Positions 34,151 through 43,007 of a stretch of 64,000 nt of DNA are shown one piece after another. The notes under the pieces are model-generated. The model was given only the letters and a program-made list of their open reading frames with translations. It did no database searches and was not told the origin of the DNA. Both the position numbers and the translations under genes were made by a program. How positions within the stretch are numbered: position 1 is the first letter of the stretch; each line of letters opens with the position of its first letter. The stretch lies in contig OZ253455.1 of NCBI GenBank assembly GCA_965261195.1, positions 3,100,001-3,164,000 on the forward strand, written 5' to 3'. Origin of the DNA: Bin87 sp965261195 (GTDB lineage: Bacteria > Chloroflexota > Dehalococcoidia > Lucifugimonadales > UBA3495).

Positions 34151-34207
34151 GAGGGTGTCTAAAAACTCCCTCTCCCCTGGTGAGAGAGGGCTGGGGTGAG
34201 GGGTCGT
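34151..34207. repeat. Dispersed repeat GGGTGTCTAAAAACT...GGGGTCGT, copy 1
   Basis: This 57-base sequence has an inverted second copy at 54863-54920. Between the ends lie CCCTCTCCC and its imperfect mirror GAGAGAGGG, so it can form a hairpin. Confidence 0.75.
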
Positions 34208-34246
34208 TCCCCCGCTATTCCACCTCCTCTCGCCCGAGATTCACTA

Positions 34247-35454
34247 GTACCGTTCCCAGATAGATTTGTAATAATATGAGAAGGCAGCCATACTGGGGCA
34301 CGATCTTTCTGCGAGGAGGTGCCCAGCCATGGCTGCCATCAAGTATAAAGTCGCGCTGACCGAGGCCGAACGTTCCCGTCTCAATGAGGTTTCCCAGCGA
34401 GGCAAGGCGTCAGTGCGCACCGTGAAGCGGGCGCTGTCGCTGCTCAAAGCTGACCAAGGACTTCGAGACCGTGAGCTAGCCGGTGTGCTTTTGATCAACC
34501 CCGCTACCGTTGCCAGAACGCGGAAGCGGTACGTGGAGGAAGGACTTGAGTCCGCCATCAATGACAAGCCACGGCCGGGCCGGGAGCGCAAGCTGGACGG
34601 CCAGCAGGAAGCGCACCTGATCGCCTTTGCGTGCAGCGCAGCGCCCGAAGGTCACACGCATTGGACACTCCAGTTGTTGGCCGACCAGGTGGTAGAGTTG
34701 GAGTTTGCCGAGAGCAGCTCCCTGGAGACGGTGCGCCAGATGCTCAAAAAAACGAACTCAAGCCGTGGAAGAAGAAGGAGTGGTGTATCCCCAAGGTGAG
34801 CGGGGAGTTCGTGGCGCGGATGGAGGACGTGCTGGACCTGTACCACCAGGAGTACAACCCGGAGCGTCCGGTAGTGTGTTTCGACGAGACCTCCCGGCAA
34901 TTGACCGGGGAGGTGCGGCCGCCCCTGGCGGCTGCCCCGGGACGGGTGGCACGCTATGACACCGAGTACCAGCGAAACGGGACCCGGAACCGGTTCATGA
35001 TCTGCGAGCCGAAGGGTGGCTGGAGATATGTGGCGGTGACCGGGCGCCGCACTGCCGTGGATTTCGCGCACCAGATGCGGTGGCTGGTGGACGAGGCCTA
35101 CCCTGATGTCGAGGTGGTCAGGCTGGTGATGGACAACCTCAACACCCACCAGCTCGGCTCGCTTTACGAAGTATTTGAGCCGTGCGAAGCCCGGCGCATC
35201 GCGCAACGGCTGGAGTTTCATTACACCCCCACGCATGGCAGCTGGCTGAACATGGCTGAGATCGAGTTGAGCGTCTTCAGCAGAGGGTGTCTGAACCGCC
35301 GCATCAGCGCTGAGCCGGAGCTGCGACGAGAGGTTGCGGCGCTCGAACGCGAGCGCAACGCCGCAAAATCAGTCATAGACTGGCGGTTTACCACCCAAGA
35401 CGCTCGCCGTAAGCTCCAGCATATCTACCCTACAAAACCAGATTGACACGGTAC
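34247..35454 (+). mobile_element. IS630-family element, copy 1 (1208 bp)
   Basis: The ends start GTACCGT and are inverted repeats; TA dinucleotides flank both sides (34245-34246 and 35455-35456), the target of IS630/mariner elements. The second copy is at 38261-39465 in the same orientation. Confidence 0.92.
34329..35446 (+). CDS. IS630-family transposase, two frames joined at A7
   Basis: The first frame gives the N-terminal HTH part (MAAIKYKVALTEAERSRL, ELAGVLLINPATVARTRKRYVEEG). At CTCAAAAAAACG (about 34743-34754) a -1 slip leads into the second frame with WCIPKVSGEFVARMEDVLDLY, VVCFDETSRQL (first Asp), VRLVMDNLNTH (second Asp) and HGSWLNMAEIELSVF (Glu), the DDE triad of IS630. The combined protein is about 370 residues. 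It is the more intact of the two copies; frameshift expression is plausible but not proven. Confidence 0.85.
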
Positions 35455-35518
35455 TAGAGCGTGTTGACATTTAGATTTGACGCTGATTTTATGGGCAACG
35501 TGGCCCAACTGTGGGCAT

Positions 35519-36256
35519 TCAGGACGCGCAAGCCAAATTAATCTTTCCCTTCGCTTTTGCCCAAGCGTAATCGAAGCGGAGGCCGGCCGCTTCGCCGCGT
35601 CGTTTCACGCTACCGGCTCGCAAACTTAAATAGCTGGCATGATTCGTCCTGGTCCATTCTGGGCAATTGTAATCCAGGTCAGGGGACAAAAGCCCGATGT
35701 AGAGCGCCATCCCTCCGGCCTTGCCTACTTCGAGCATTTCACGCTCCTGCGCTTCCTTGACCGCGCCGTAATGAGCGTAGGCGTCTGTTACACAGGGGCC
35801 TACTATCGGGGTCAGCGTTTCTGCGTTCAGGCGCTTGCGCTGGTAGGTCAGTCTCCGGTCAGCAGTGAGAGTTGAGCCGGCTTCCGACGAATAGAACTCG
35901 GAGATGTAGGGAATGGAAGCCAACATCTCCCCACGTGGCCGGTCCAGAGCTTGTGCCGTTCGCTCCATGTAGCGGTCAGTCAAACGTCCCGTGTCTTGGC
36001 TGACACCGATGGCAGTTGCTTTCTCTTCTGGCGTCAGTACGGCTACTACGCCAATTTGCTTGAGGTACTCTTGGTTTGCTTTGCTAATCCGGTTGGAATC
36101 TGACGACGGACTTGGCGTGACGGCAGGTGGCGGCGCTGGTGTGGCCGTAACTTCCATGACGATCCGAGTGACTTCCGGCTCTCCCGGCCCGCAGGCCAGC
36201 ATCCCCAGGATGACGGTCATCAGTAGCGCGGCGATGACAAATTGCGGCTTGTTCAA
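35519..36256 (-). CDS. Hypothetical lipoprotein
   Basis: The protein of 245 residues starts at TTG 36256, six bases after GGGAGG, and has a signal peptide with lipobox ILGMLAC (Cys at about residue 22). After it comes a Val/Thr/Pro-rich linker (EPEVTRIVMEVTATPAPPPAVTPSP), like that of the LivK-like protein at 1487-2845. The mature domain is mostly helical (KANQEYLKQIGVVAVLTPEEKATAIG, then AQALDRPRGEML) with Cys at about residues 180 and 215. No family is recognised. It would be anchored at the outer side of the membrane. A frame to 36439 is open but has no ribosome site. Confidence 0.72.
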   Translation of the reverse strand: MNKPQFVIAALLMTVILGMLACGPGEPEVTRIVMEVTATPAPPPAVTPSPSSDSNRISKANQEYLKQIGVVAVLTPEEKATAIGVSQDTGRLTDRYMERTAQALDRPRGEMLASIPYISEFYSSEAGSTLTADRRLTYQRKRLNAETLTPIVGPCVTDAYAHYGAVKEAQEREMLEVGKAGGMALYIGLLSPDLDYNCPEWTRTNHASYLSLRAGSVKRRGEAAGLRFDYAWAKAKGKINLACAS

Positions 36257-36376
36257 TTGGAACCTCCCGCTGCGTAGGATTGAGCCACCGGTCAGAGTGA
36301 AGCCGAACCCGCCTGCCATAAGCAAGCACCCGCAGAGCGAGGCGCGAAGCCTCAACCCATCGGGGTGCTGGCATAT

Positions 36377-36403
36377 AAAAAACGTCCCGCCAGAGACGGA
36401 ACG
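36377..36403 (-). terminator. Hairpin plus T6 tract in the leader of the lipoprotein gene
   Basis: On the minus strand CGTTCCGT pairs with GCGGGACG (two G-U pairs) and is followed by TTTTTT. It lies 120 bases upstream of the lipoprotein start and after the IS5-type gene, so it ends that transcript or attenuates the lipoprotein gene. A second hairpin-prone stretch (GAGGCTTCGCGCCTC, about 36335-36349) follows. Confidence 0.55.
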
Positions 36404-36620
36404 CCTGTTGTGCGTAGGAGGGGTTGGCCGGCCGGCCACCTACGACTTCACTCTGACGCCGCAGAGCCTATCACGCCGGTAAAATTCTCGTCAACGGAAA
36501 TCAAACGGAACCCGTCGCCAGCCGCAGCCACCGGCTACGAAAGGCAAGACCGCGAAATCCGCCCGCTGACGCCGGCCATTATGCCGCCATAGCCAAAGTT
36601 GCTGCGGGGATGGGCAACCG

Positions 36621-37393
36621 CTACCGCTTGATGGCGATGACCGTCGCCACCATGTCAATCATTCCCGCGAAGCTGGTGTCGGTCTGCTCGTAGCGCGTGG
36701 CGATGCGCCGGAACTGCCTGATCTTGGCGAAGTAGTTCTCCACCAGATGGCGGGTCTTGTAGGCGACCACGTCCAGCGGGTACGGGTGTTTGCGATTTAC
36801 CTTCGATGGTATGACGGCTATAATCCCACGTGCAGCCAGGGATTTTCTGATTTTGTCCGAATCGCAGGCTTGGTCGGCGATGACCAAGCTGCCTTTGGTG
36901 GCGATGCCGTCCGTCAGGGGTTCGATCCCTGGCGATTCGGCGGCATTGCCCGGTAATAACAAGTAGCGGATCAGGTTCCCGTTCTGGTCGGTTGCCGCCA
37001 GTATCTTTGTAGTCGGCCCTCCGCGACTGCGGCCTATGGCCTCACCACCGAGAGGGCGGTTCCTTTTGGGGAACCCGCGCCGTGCTGGTGAACCTTGACG
37101 AACGTGCCATCGACCATCACGACGCGCCGGTCGAGCAGTTCCGGCATCAGCAGTTGGAACAGTCGCGCCAGTGCGCCGGTCAATGCCCAGCGGCGGAACC
37201 GCCGGTACACGGTATTCCACCGTCCCAACTCTGGGGGCCGGTCTCTCCCAGGTGCTCCGGTTCTCGCTATGCACAGGATTCCCTCAACCGTCCGGCGGTT
37301 ATTCGTCCCAGAGCGACCACGGTCGCCTCGTTTGCCGGGCAGGTGCGGGGCGATGCGTCTCCATCGCCGGTCGGATAAGATTCTGCGAGCCAT
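36621..37393 (-). CDS. IS5-family (IS427-type) transposase, OrfA/OrfB
   Basis: OrfA starts at 37393 with GGGAGG upstream (MARRILSDRRWRRIAPHLPG) and includes ELLDRRVVMVDGTFVKVHQHGAG with the first Asp. A -1 slip at TCCCCAAAAGG leads into OrfB (GEAIGRSRGGPTTKILAATDQNGN, LVIADQACDSDKIRK with the second Asp, RHLVENYFAKIRQFRRIATRYE with Glu), ending at 36621. The usual KGYD is replaced by QACD. Its own terminal repeats were not found; it may belong to the 2.8 kb unit. Confidence 0.82.
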
Positions 37394-37851
37394 TGCTCAC
37401 CTCCCTGCTCTCCAATCTCATCATCACCGCCATTGCCTTCGTAGGTCAGCAACCGATACGTGCCCGGATTCACATATTCCCACTCGTCGATGCTCGCAAG
37501 CCTGGTAGACATCGATGAGTTGATGCTGCTGGCCTTGCCTTTGGACAGTCCTGCGGCGTGTACCAGGCGACTGGCTTCATTGATCCGCACAATGCCGCCA
37601 CTACGCTCGGCAATTGCACGAAACGCTTCCAAGTGCGTGGCGCAATGAGCCAACAGGCGGGGGCGGATATGGGCATGGTGTAGTTTGGCTGGTCCAACCT
37701 CGTTATCTTTCACCGGATTACGGGCGATGATGCGCTCGTAAGCGGCCTGATCAGCACGAATCTCCGCGAGCTCCTCTTCCAGCATTCGCTCTTGTCGGTC
37801 GGCTTCTTCCCAAAGCTGCTGTAGGTCTTCCGCTGTTGTAGGCTGTATCAT
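37267..37851 (-). CDS. Hypothetical protein with winged-helix-like region, C-terminus altered by IS insertion
   Basis: The frame starts at 37851 with AAGGAG upstream (MIQPTTAEDLQQLWEEADRQERMLEEELAEIRADQ), giving an N-terminal coiled coil of about 40 residues. Residues about 75-135 (IAERSGGIVRINEASRLVHAAGLSKGKASSINSSMSTRL and EWEYVNPGTYRLL) look like a winged helix with the wing ending in the YRLL strand. After residue 140 the frame runs into the IS5-type transposase region, so the last 50 residues are probably not native. No function can be given. The tRNA-like gene is 142 bases upstream on the same strand. Confidence 0.6.
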   Translation of the reverse strand: MIQPTTAEDLQQLWEEADRQERMLEEELAEIRADQAAYERIIARNPVKDNEVGPAKLHHAHIRPRLLAHCATHLEAFRAIAERSGGIVRINEASRLVHAAGLSKGKASSINSSMSTRLASIDEWEYVNPGTYRLLTYEGNGGDDEIGEQGGEQWLAESYPTGDGDASPRTCPANEATVVALGRITAGRLRESCA

Positions 37852-37992
37852 GGTGAACTCCTTGTCTAATCTCACTTTCTCAGCCCAGAAATTTTCCGTT
37901 CGAGTTCCGCTTGTTACATTTGAAACGGCTGGCTATCATACCCGCAGCGACACACTCCAACGGGTGCAAGGGTTTCACGCCTTCTTGTCGTG

Positions 37993-38063
37993 AGACGCCG
38001 ACCGGATTCGCACCGGCGTAACAGCCTTGCGGGGACTGCGCCTAACTACTCGGCCACGGCGTC
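37993..38063 (-). tRNA. tRNA-like gene with abnormal anticodon and T loops
   Basis: A perfect 7 bp acceptor stem (GACGCCG/CGGCGTC), a D arm GCC...GGC, an anticodon stem CAGTC/GGCTG, a four-base variable region and a T stem GCCGG/CCGGT form a cloverleaf with discriminator U. The body and discriminator resemble tRNA-Cys, and GCA is present, but by the fold the seven-base loop is CCCGCAA, so position 33 is C instead of U and the anticodon reads CGC. The T loop is TGCGAAT, lacking U55. It may be a decaying tRNA-Cys-like gene or a non-translational tRNA-like RNA. Confidence 0.6.
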
Positions 38064-38076
38064 GCAAAGAGTTCGG

Positions 38077-38113
38077 CGGGTCGGTTCGTTCCTGCAAAAG
38101 AGGAACCGACCCG
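38077..38113 (-). promoter_or_regulatory. Perfect hairpin directly 5' of the tRNA-like gene, with promoter upstream
   Basis: CGGGTCGGTTC pairs perfectly with GAACCGACCCG across a 15-base loop, and ends 13 bases before the tRNA 5' end. On the minus strand TTGGCG and TAACAT with 17 bases between them lie just upstream as a possible promoter. The arrangement repeats that at 20806-20880. Confidence 0.55.
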
Positions 38114-38188
38114 TCGTTTCCACAATGTTACCAGTGGTATGGGCTACCGCCAATACTTTGGCGCCGGCTAAACAGCGAGCAAAATTGC

Positions 38189-38224
38189 GAGAGGTTCGGT
38201 TGGATAGGTCCAACCGAACCTCTC
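38189..38224 (+). terminator. Strong hairpin with T-rich tail
   Basis: A perfect 16 bp stem (GAGAGGTTCGGTTGGA and complement) with a TAGG loop is followed on the plus strand by TTTATT. It lies near the right end of the 2.8 kb unit and would block transcription passing through that end. Confidence 0.75.
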
Positions 38225-38260
38225 TTTATTGACCTAGAATCTAAATGTCAACACGCCCTA

Positions 38261-39465
38261 GTACCGTTCCCAGATAGATTTGTAAGAATATTAGAAGGCA
38301 GCCATACTGGGGCACGATCTTTCTGTGAGGAGGTGCCCAGCCATGGCTGCCATCAAGTATAAAGTCGCGCTGACCGAGGCCGAACGCTCCCGTCTCAATG
38401 CGGTTTCCCACCGGGGCAAGCCGTCAGTCCGCACCGTCAAGCGGGCGCTCGCGTTGCTCAAAGCTGACCAAGGACTTCGAGACCGTGAGCTAGCCGGTGT
38501 GCTTTTGATCAACCCCGCTACCGTTGCCAGAACGCGGAAGCGGTACGTGGAGGAAGGACTTGAGTCCGCCATCAATGACAAGCCACGGCCGGGCCGGGAG
38601 CGCAAGCTGGACGGCCAGCAGGAAGCGCACCTGATCGCCTTTGCGTGCAGCGCAGCGCCCGAAGGTCACACGCATTGGACACTCCAGTTGTTGGCCGACC
38701 AGGTGGTAGAGTTGGAGTTTGCCGAGAGCAGCTCCCTGGAGACGGTGCGCCAGCTACTCAAAAAACGAACTCAAACCCTGGAAGAAGAAGGAGTGGTGTA
38801 TCCCCAAGGTGAGCGGGGAGTTCGTGGCGCGGATGGAGGACGTGCTGGACCTGTACCACCAGGCGTACAATCCGGAGCGTCCGGTAGTGTGTTTCGACGA
38901 GACCTCCCGGCAATTGACCGGGGAGGTGCGGCCGCCCATTAAGGCCGTCCCCGGACGGGTGGCACGCTATGACACCGAGTACCAGCGAACGGGACCCGGA
39001 ACCGGTTCATGATCTGCGAGCCGAAGGGTGGATGGAGACACGTCGCCGTGACCGGGCGCCGCACTGCGGTGGATTTCGCCCACCAGATGGGTGGCTGGTG
39101 GACGAGGCCTACCCTGATGTCGAGGTGGTCAGGCTGGTGATGGACAACCTGAACACCCACCAGCGCGGCTCGCTTTACGAAGCATTTGAGCCGTGCGAAG
39201 CCCGGCGCATCGCGCAACGGCTGGAGTTTCATTACACTCCCACGCATGGCAGCTGGCTGAACATGGCTGAGATCGAGTTGAGCGTCTGCAGCAGAGGGTG
39301 TCTGAACCGCCGCATCAGCGCTGAGCCGGAGCTGCGGCGAGAGGTTGCGGCCCTCGAACACGAGCGCAACGCCGCAAAATCAGTCATAGACTGGCGGTTT
39401 ACCACCCAAGACGCTCGCCGTAAGCTCCAGCATATCTACCCTACAAAACCAGATTGAAACGGTAC
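38261..39465 (+). mobile_element. IS630-family element, copy 2 (1205 bp)
   Basis: Same ends as copy 1, flanked by TA at 38259-38260 and 39466-39467. It is in the same orientation as copy 1. Confidence 0.92.
38343..39457 (+). pseudogene. IS630-family transposase, degenerate copy
   Basis: Homologous to 34329-35446, but with more damage: the A7 slip site has become A6 so that the slip no longer joins the frames, one A is missing near 38987 (the TEYQRNGTRNR region), and bases are missing near 39090 (HQMRWLVDE has become HQMGGWW). The DDE motifs are still readable in separate frames. It is probably not functional. Confidence 0.85.
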
Positions 39466-39468
39466 TAG

Positions 39469-41358
39469 AAACCGGGCCGGAAACCCTGGTTGATTTGGCC
39501 AGCGGTTATACTCCGGGCAATCAAGGCTGGCGGAGCAGGGCAATGCTGGGCAAGCGTTCGGAGCAAGAGGGCCTCTGGGAAGCGGATCGGTTGTATCTGG
39601 ACTACGTGGGCAAGGACACTTTTTACGGCTTGCTGGCCGCACTGCGGGGTCAGCTGTTCCGCGATGACGATTTCGCCGAGATCTACGGTCCGGACAATGG
39701 ACGGGACCGCGTGCCGCCCAGCCTGCTGCCCATGGCGCTGCTGCTGCAGACCTACGACAAGGTCAGCGACGCCGAGGCCCAGGCGAGGGCTGACTTCGAC
39801 TTCCGGTGGCAGAGCCCGCCCTCGGCTACGACCGGGGGTGGCGTTGGGGATTGAGATTGAGGATAGACCCTTTGCCAGGAGCGCCCTGCACCGGGCCCAG
39901 CTGATACTGCACGAGAAGGTGCGGGAGGTATTCGAGAGCAGCCTACGGCTGGCGCGGCAGTCGGGCTACCTGAAGCAGCGTGGGATGCGGGTGGCGCTGG
40001 ACACGACCTACATCCTGGGACGGGGCGCGGTGCAGGACACCTGTAATCTGCTGGCGTACGGCATCGTCAAACTGTTGCGGGTCCTGGCGGCCGTGGCGAG
40101 AATCGCGGTCCGGGAATGGGCCGAAGGCCAGGGGTACGAGAAGTAACTGGGCTCCAGCATCAAGGGCGAGGCGACGATTGACTGGTCGGACCGCAAAGCG
40201 CGGGCGGCATTGCTGGCTGAGCTAGTGGTCGATGCGGACCGGCTGCTGGAACTGTTGCGGCCGGCGTGGCTGGAATTGCCGGAGGACAGCGTCCAGCAGC
40301 AGAGCATAGTGGATGGGGCGGAGTTGCTGGGACAGTTGCTGCTCCAGGACATCGAGCGCCAGAGCGGCGCTGGCGATGCTGATGACGGGGTAAGCCTCAA
40401 GGACGGGGTGAGCAAGGACCGGATGCCGTCGGTGCATGACCCGGAGCTGCGCCACGGGCACCAGAGCCGCCGGCGGCGCTGCAACGGGCACCAGGCGGCC
40501 ATCGTGGTGGACACCGACCGCCAGCTGATCACGGCGGTGGACGTGTTGCCGGGCAACGCTCCGGACAATCTGGGGCATTGGAACTGGTGGAGGCCAGCGA
40601 AGCGAGTACCGGCTCGGTGGAGGCGGAAGCCATGGGCGATGCGGCCTACGGTGATGGTGGCGCCCGCCAGACTTTCGCCGAGGCGGGACGGCAGCTGGTG
40701 GCCAAAGCGCCGGGCTGGCCCAACCGGAAACACTTTCCCAAGGATGACTTTCACCTTGACCTGGCGGCGGGCAGTTGCGCCGGTCCGGCGGGACCGGTTA
40801 CCCGCGCCATCGTGCCGGCGGGAAAGCGGACTGACCGCACGGAGCGCATCTACCGATTGCAAGCTTTCCAATTTGATGAGGCGGTATGTTGGGTATGTCC
40901 ACTGCGGTCCCAGTGCATCGCGGCCCAAGACAGGAAGGGACGACGGGTGCAAATCCATCCGCAGGAAGCCCTGCTACAACAGGCCCGAGCATTGCAGCAG
41001 AGCCTGCCTACGACGAGTATCGAGCGCGACGGGTGGTAGTGGAGCACCGGTTGGCGCGGCTGGTCCAGCTGGGTATCCGGCAGTCCCGCTACTTCGGGCG
41101 TGCCAGGACGAAGTTCCAGCTGTACCTGGCGGCCACGGTAGCCAACCTGACCCTGGTGTTGGGCAAAATCGGTCTGTCAGGCAGTACCGGTGGCGGCGCA
41201 GGCCACCGCGTCGTCCGCAATGATGTCCTCGTTGTGCTCGTCAATGCGGCGGCCAATTTCAGCGCTGCCCGGCTCGGACAACTATGGTCTGTGATTTTGC
41301 TCACGTCGGCTTTACGGCCGCAACTCCACTTCCAAATCAGGGCTTTCCGGCCCGGTTT
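39469..41358 (+). mobile_element. Decayed IS1182-family element, about 1.9 kb
   Basis: AAACCGGGCCGGAAA at the left and its inverted copy at the right bound the element. It begins two bases after the IS630 TA and its right end lies in an integrase gene. Confidence 0.75.
39544..41210 (+). pseudogene. IS1182-family transposase, several frameshifts and a stop
   Basis: In pieces the strand encodes an IS1182 transposase: an N-terminal DUF772-like part (GLWEADRLYLDYVGKDTFYGLLA and LLPMALLLQTYDKVSDAEAQARADFD), a central RVALDTTYILGRGAVQDTCNLLA, a nonsense TAA at about 40144, then DPELRHGHQSRRRRCNGHQAAIVVDTD, a further frame with WVCPLRSQCIAA (the family's Cys motif) and the C-terminal RARRVVVEHRLARLVQLGIRQSRYFGRARTKFQ. 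At least three frame changes and one stop make it dead. Confidence 0.82.
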
Positions 41359-41542
41359 ATAGCCCCAGATTGGTGATCTGGCCGCTGATGCGCAGACGTT
41401 GAGCCCAGTTCTTGCTCACGCGCCCGTTTGTAGTCAAATGAACCCTAAGATATAATCCCCACGCCCCTCGGCCGTCACCGTAACGTCCTGGTTGCGAGAC
41501 AGTTCTAATGAATGCAGCAGATAAGGCTTTCGGTCGTTCCAT
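41357..41542 (-). pseudogene. N-terminal arm-binding fragment of a tyrosine integrase
   Basis: The frame MERPKALSAAFIRTVSQPGRYGDGRGAWGLYLRVH, then SKNWAQRLRISGQITNLGL has the pattern of the DUF4102 arm-type DNA-binding domain at the start of phage/island integrases (GxYGLxLxV...SKxWxxRxRxxGxxxxxGLG). It ends at the IS1182 border, so the catalytic part is missing. The IS66 block is inserted just upstream of its ATG, within or next to the ribosome site GAAGGG. The gene is dead and marks a former island. Confidence 0.75.
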
Positions 41543-41555
41543 GAACACCCTTCGT

Positions 41556-42994
41556 ACAGCAGTTCAGAGTTGAGGGGAGGTGAGCAGTTGTCGGCAGGCG
41601 GTGAGGGGGTTGAGGCCTTGGGCGCGCCAGGCGCCGAAGAGGGAAGCCCGGGTCATCTTGCTAGCGGTGCCCCGTTCTGACCGGGCGCCGCCGCTGACCT
41701 TGCGGCTGACGACCAGATGTCGCCGGCTGCGTTGGGCGGCATTGTTGTCCGCTGGCACGTCCGGTTCGGCCACGAAGACGAACAGTTCCCCGTATCCAGT
41801 ACGGGGCCGGCTCCTGATGTGGCGCTCGATGCGCCGGCACAGATTAGCTTGGGTTGCCGACGGGTCATCCAGGAAAGGCCGGCAGATGGTGAGCAACTGC
41901 CGTTCCAAAGCCAGTTGGGCGGTGCGGCGTTGTTTCTCTGCGAGATGAGTGCAGGTTTTGGCCCGGTCGTAAATCCCGCGGACGGCTTCGGCCCACCTGT
42001 CCAGTGGCGCGTCCTCTGGGTAGAGGGTTCGCAGGTCGTGGATGTCCCGCAGCAGCGTTGTTTGGGGCCATCATAATGATGGTAGGCGGCGTAGAAATCG
42101 CAGACCAGCACACTGGCAGCATCGCCCAGTACCTCATCCACCACGGCCTTGCTCCGGTTCCGCCGTAGGAAGTGGCGGTGGGTGGGGGTGCTGAAGGTCC
42201 AGACGTAGCCGTTGTTGCCATCCTGCCGCCAGCCCGTTTCGTCAGCATGGATCACTGGGCTGGCGCGGACCTGGGCCAGAATCCTGTCCACTGCGGTCTG
42301 AGCCCTTTGCGCGGTGCGATGCACCGTAGCCGTGATGGCTCCCACGCTGAAGCGCAGCCATGGACGGTACTCAGATACCATTGGATGGTGCCAATGGGCA
42401 GTCGGGCCTCTTCCCGCAGCGTGGCAATCCGGCTGATCAGGTTGACGCCGAGACGCTGCTGGCCCAGGACCACGCTGTCCAGTTCCGCCGGAGGTCTGCA
42501 GCGCCGTCGGCAGGCCGGGCAAGTCCGAGCAATGTAGACGTGCTCGGTGACTTGCACCGGAACCACCGGCAGCTCGATGACTTCCCGAGTGCGCTGGATC
42601 CAGCCGCCGGACCGGTGGGCGCCGCAATCGGGACAGTTCTCCATCACGTGCTCCACCCGATGGGTCGGTGTCATGCGCGGGCGGGCGAAGCCGTGGCGTC
42701 GCTGCTTTCTGGGCTGCTGCTGTGCCGGTGGCTGGCGGCCCGAACTGGGCTTGAGGCCGGGCATTCGGGGTGGGCCACCCGATTTGGCTTGGCCTTCCAG
42801 TTCGGCAATCCGCCGCTGCAACCGCTCAATCACCGCCTGTAACTCGGCGATGATGGCAATGAGAACATCGCGGTCGACGGTGGTGAGGTCAGCTTCAGTA
42901 TCCATGCCCTGTATATGACATAACCACCGCCACCCGTGCCAGCGTTCGGCAACCCGCCTTCGGCCAATTCACCTCACCAAGTCTGAACTGTTAC
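41556..42994 (-). mobile_element. IS66-family element, copy 1
   Basis: The right end CTGAACTGTTAC and the left end CAGTTCAGAGTTGAGGGG are IS66-type termini; the left one is degenerate in its first bases. The 8-mer CCCTTCGT lies directly before it (41548-41555) and again after IS66 copy 2 (44460-44467). Confidence 0.8.
41564..42905 (-). pseudogene. IS66-family transposase, frameshifted copy
   Basis: The N-terminal frame (42905-42252) has MDTEADLTTVDRDVL, the coiled coil with a leucine zipper pattern, and the zinc site CPDCG...CPACRRRC. A frame change near 42360 leads into DETGWRQDGNNGYVWTFSTP and CDFYAAYHHYDGPKQRC, and a second one near 42060 into the C-terminal PADNNAAQRSRRHLVVSRKVSGGARSERG. 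Two shifts and the change of the catalytic NNAAER to NNAAQR make it inactive. Confidence 0.85.
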
Positions 42995-43007
42995 TGCCAC
43001 AACCACA

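Larger units (their letters stand above)
33938..34246. other. Intergenic block of dispersed repeats after asnS
   Basis: No gene is supported. The block consists of a motif with GGTGAGCCTGTCGAACCA (about 33980-33997), the palindromic element at 34013-34121 and the repeat at 34151-34207, then the end of the first IS630 copy. Confidence 0.6.
35457..38258. mobile_element. 2.8 kb unit bounded by IS427-like inverted repeats, with cargo genes
   Basis: GAGCGTGTTGACATTTAGATT at the left and its inverted copy (one mismatch) at the right are bounded by TA on both sides. The core TGTTGACATTT also occurs in the ends of the IS427-type copies at 27890-29505. The unit contains a lipoprotein gene, an IS5-type transposase, a winged-helix-like gene and a tRNA-like gene. 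It could be a transporter-IS, in which ends and transposase mobilise cargo, or the ends could be remnants. IS630 copies abut both sides. Confidence 0.6.
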
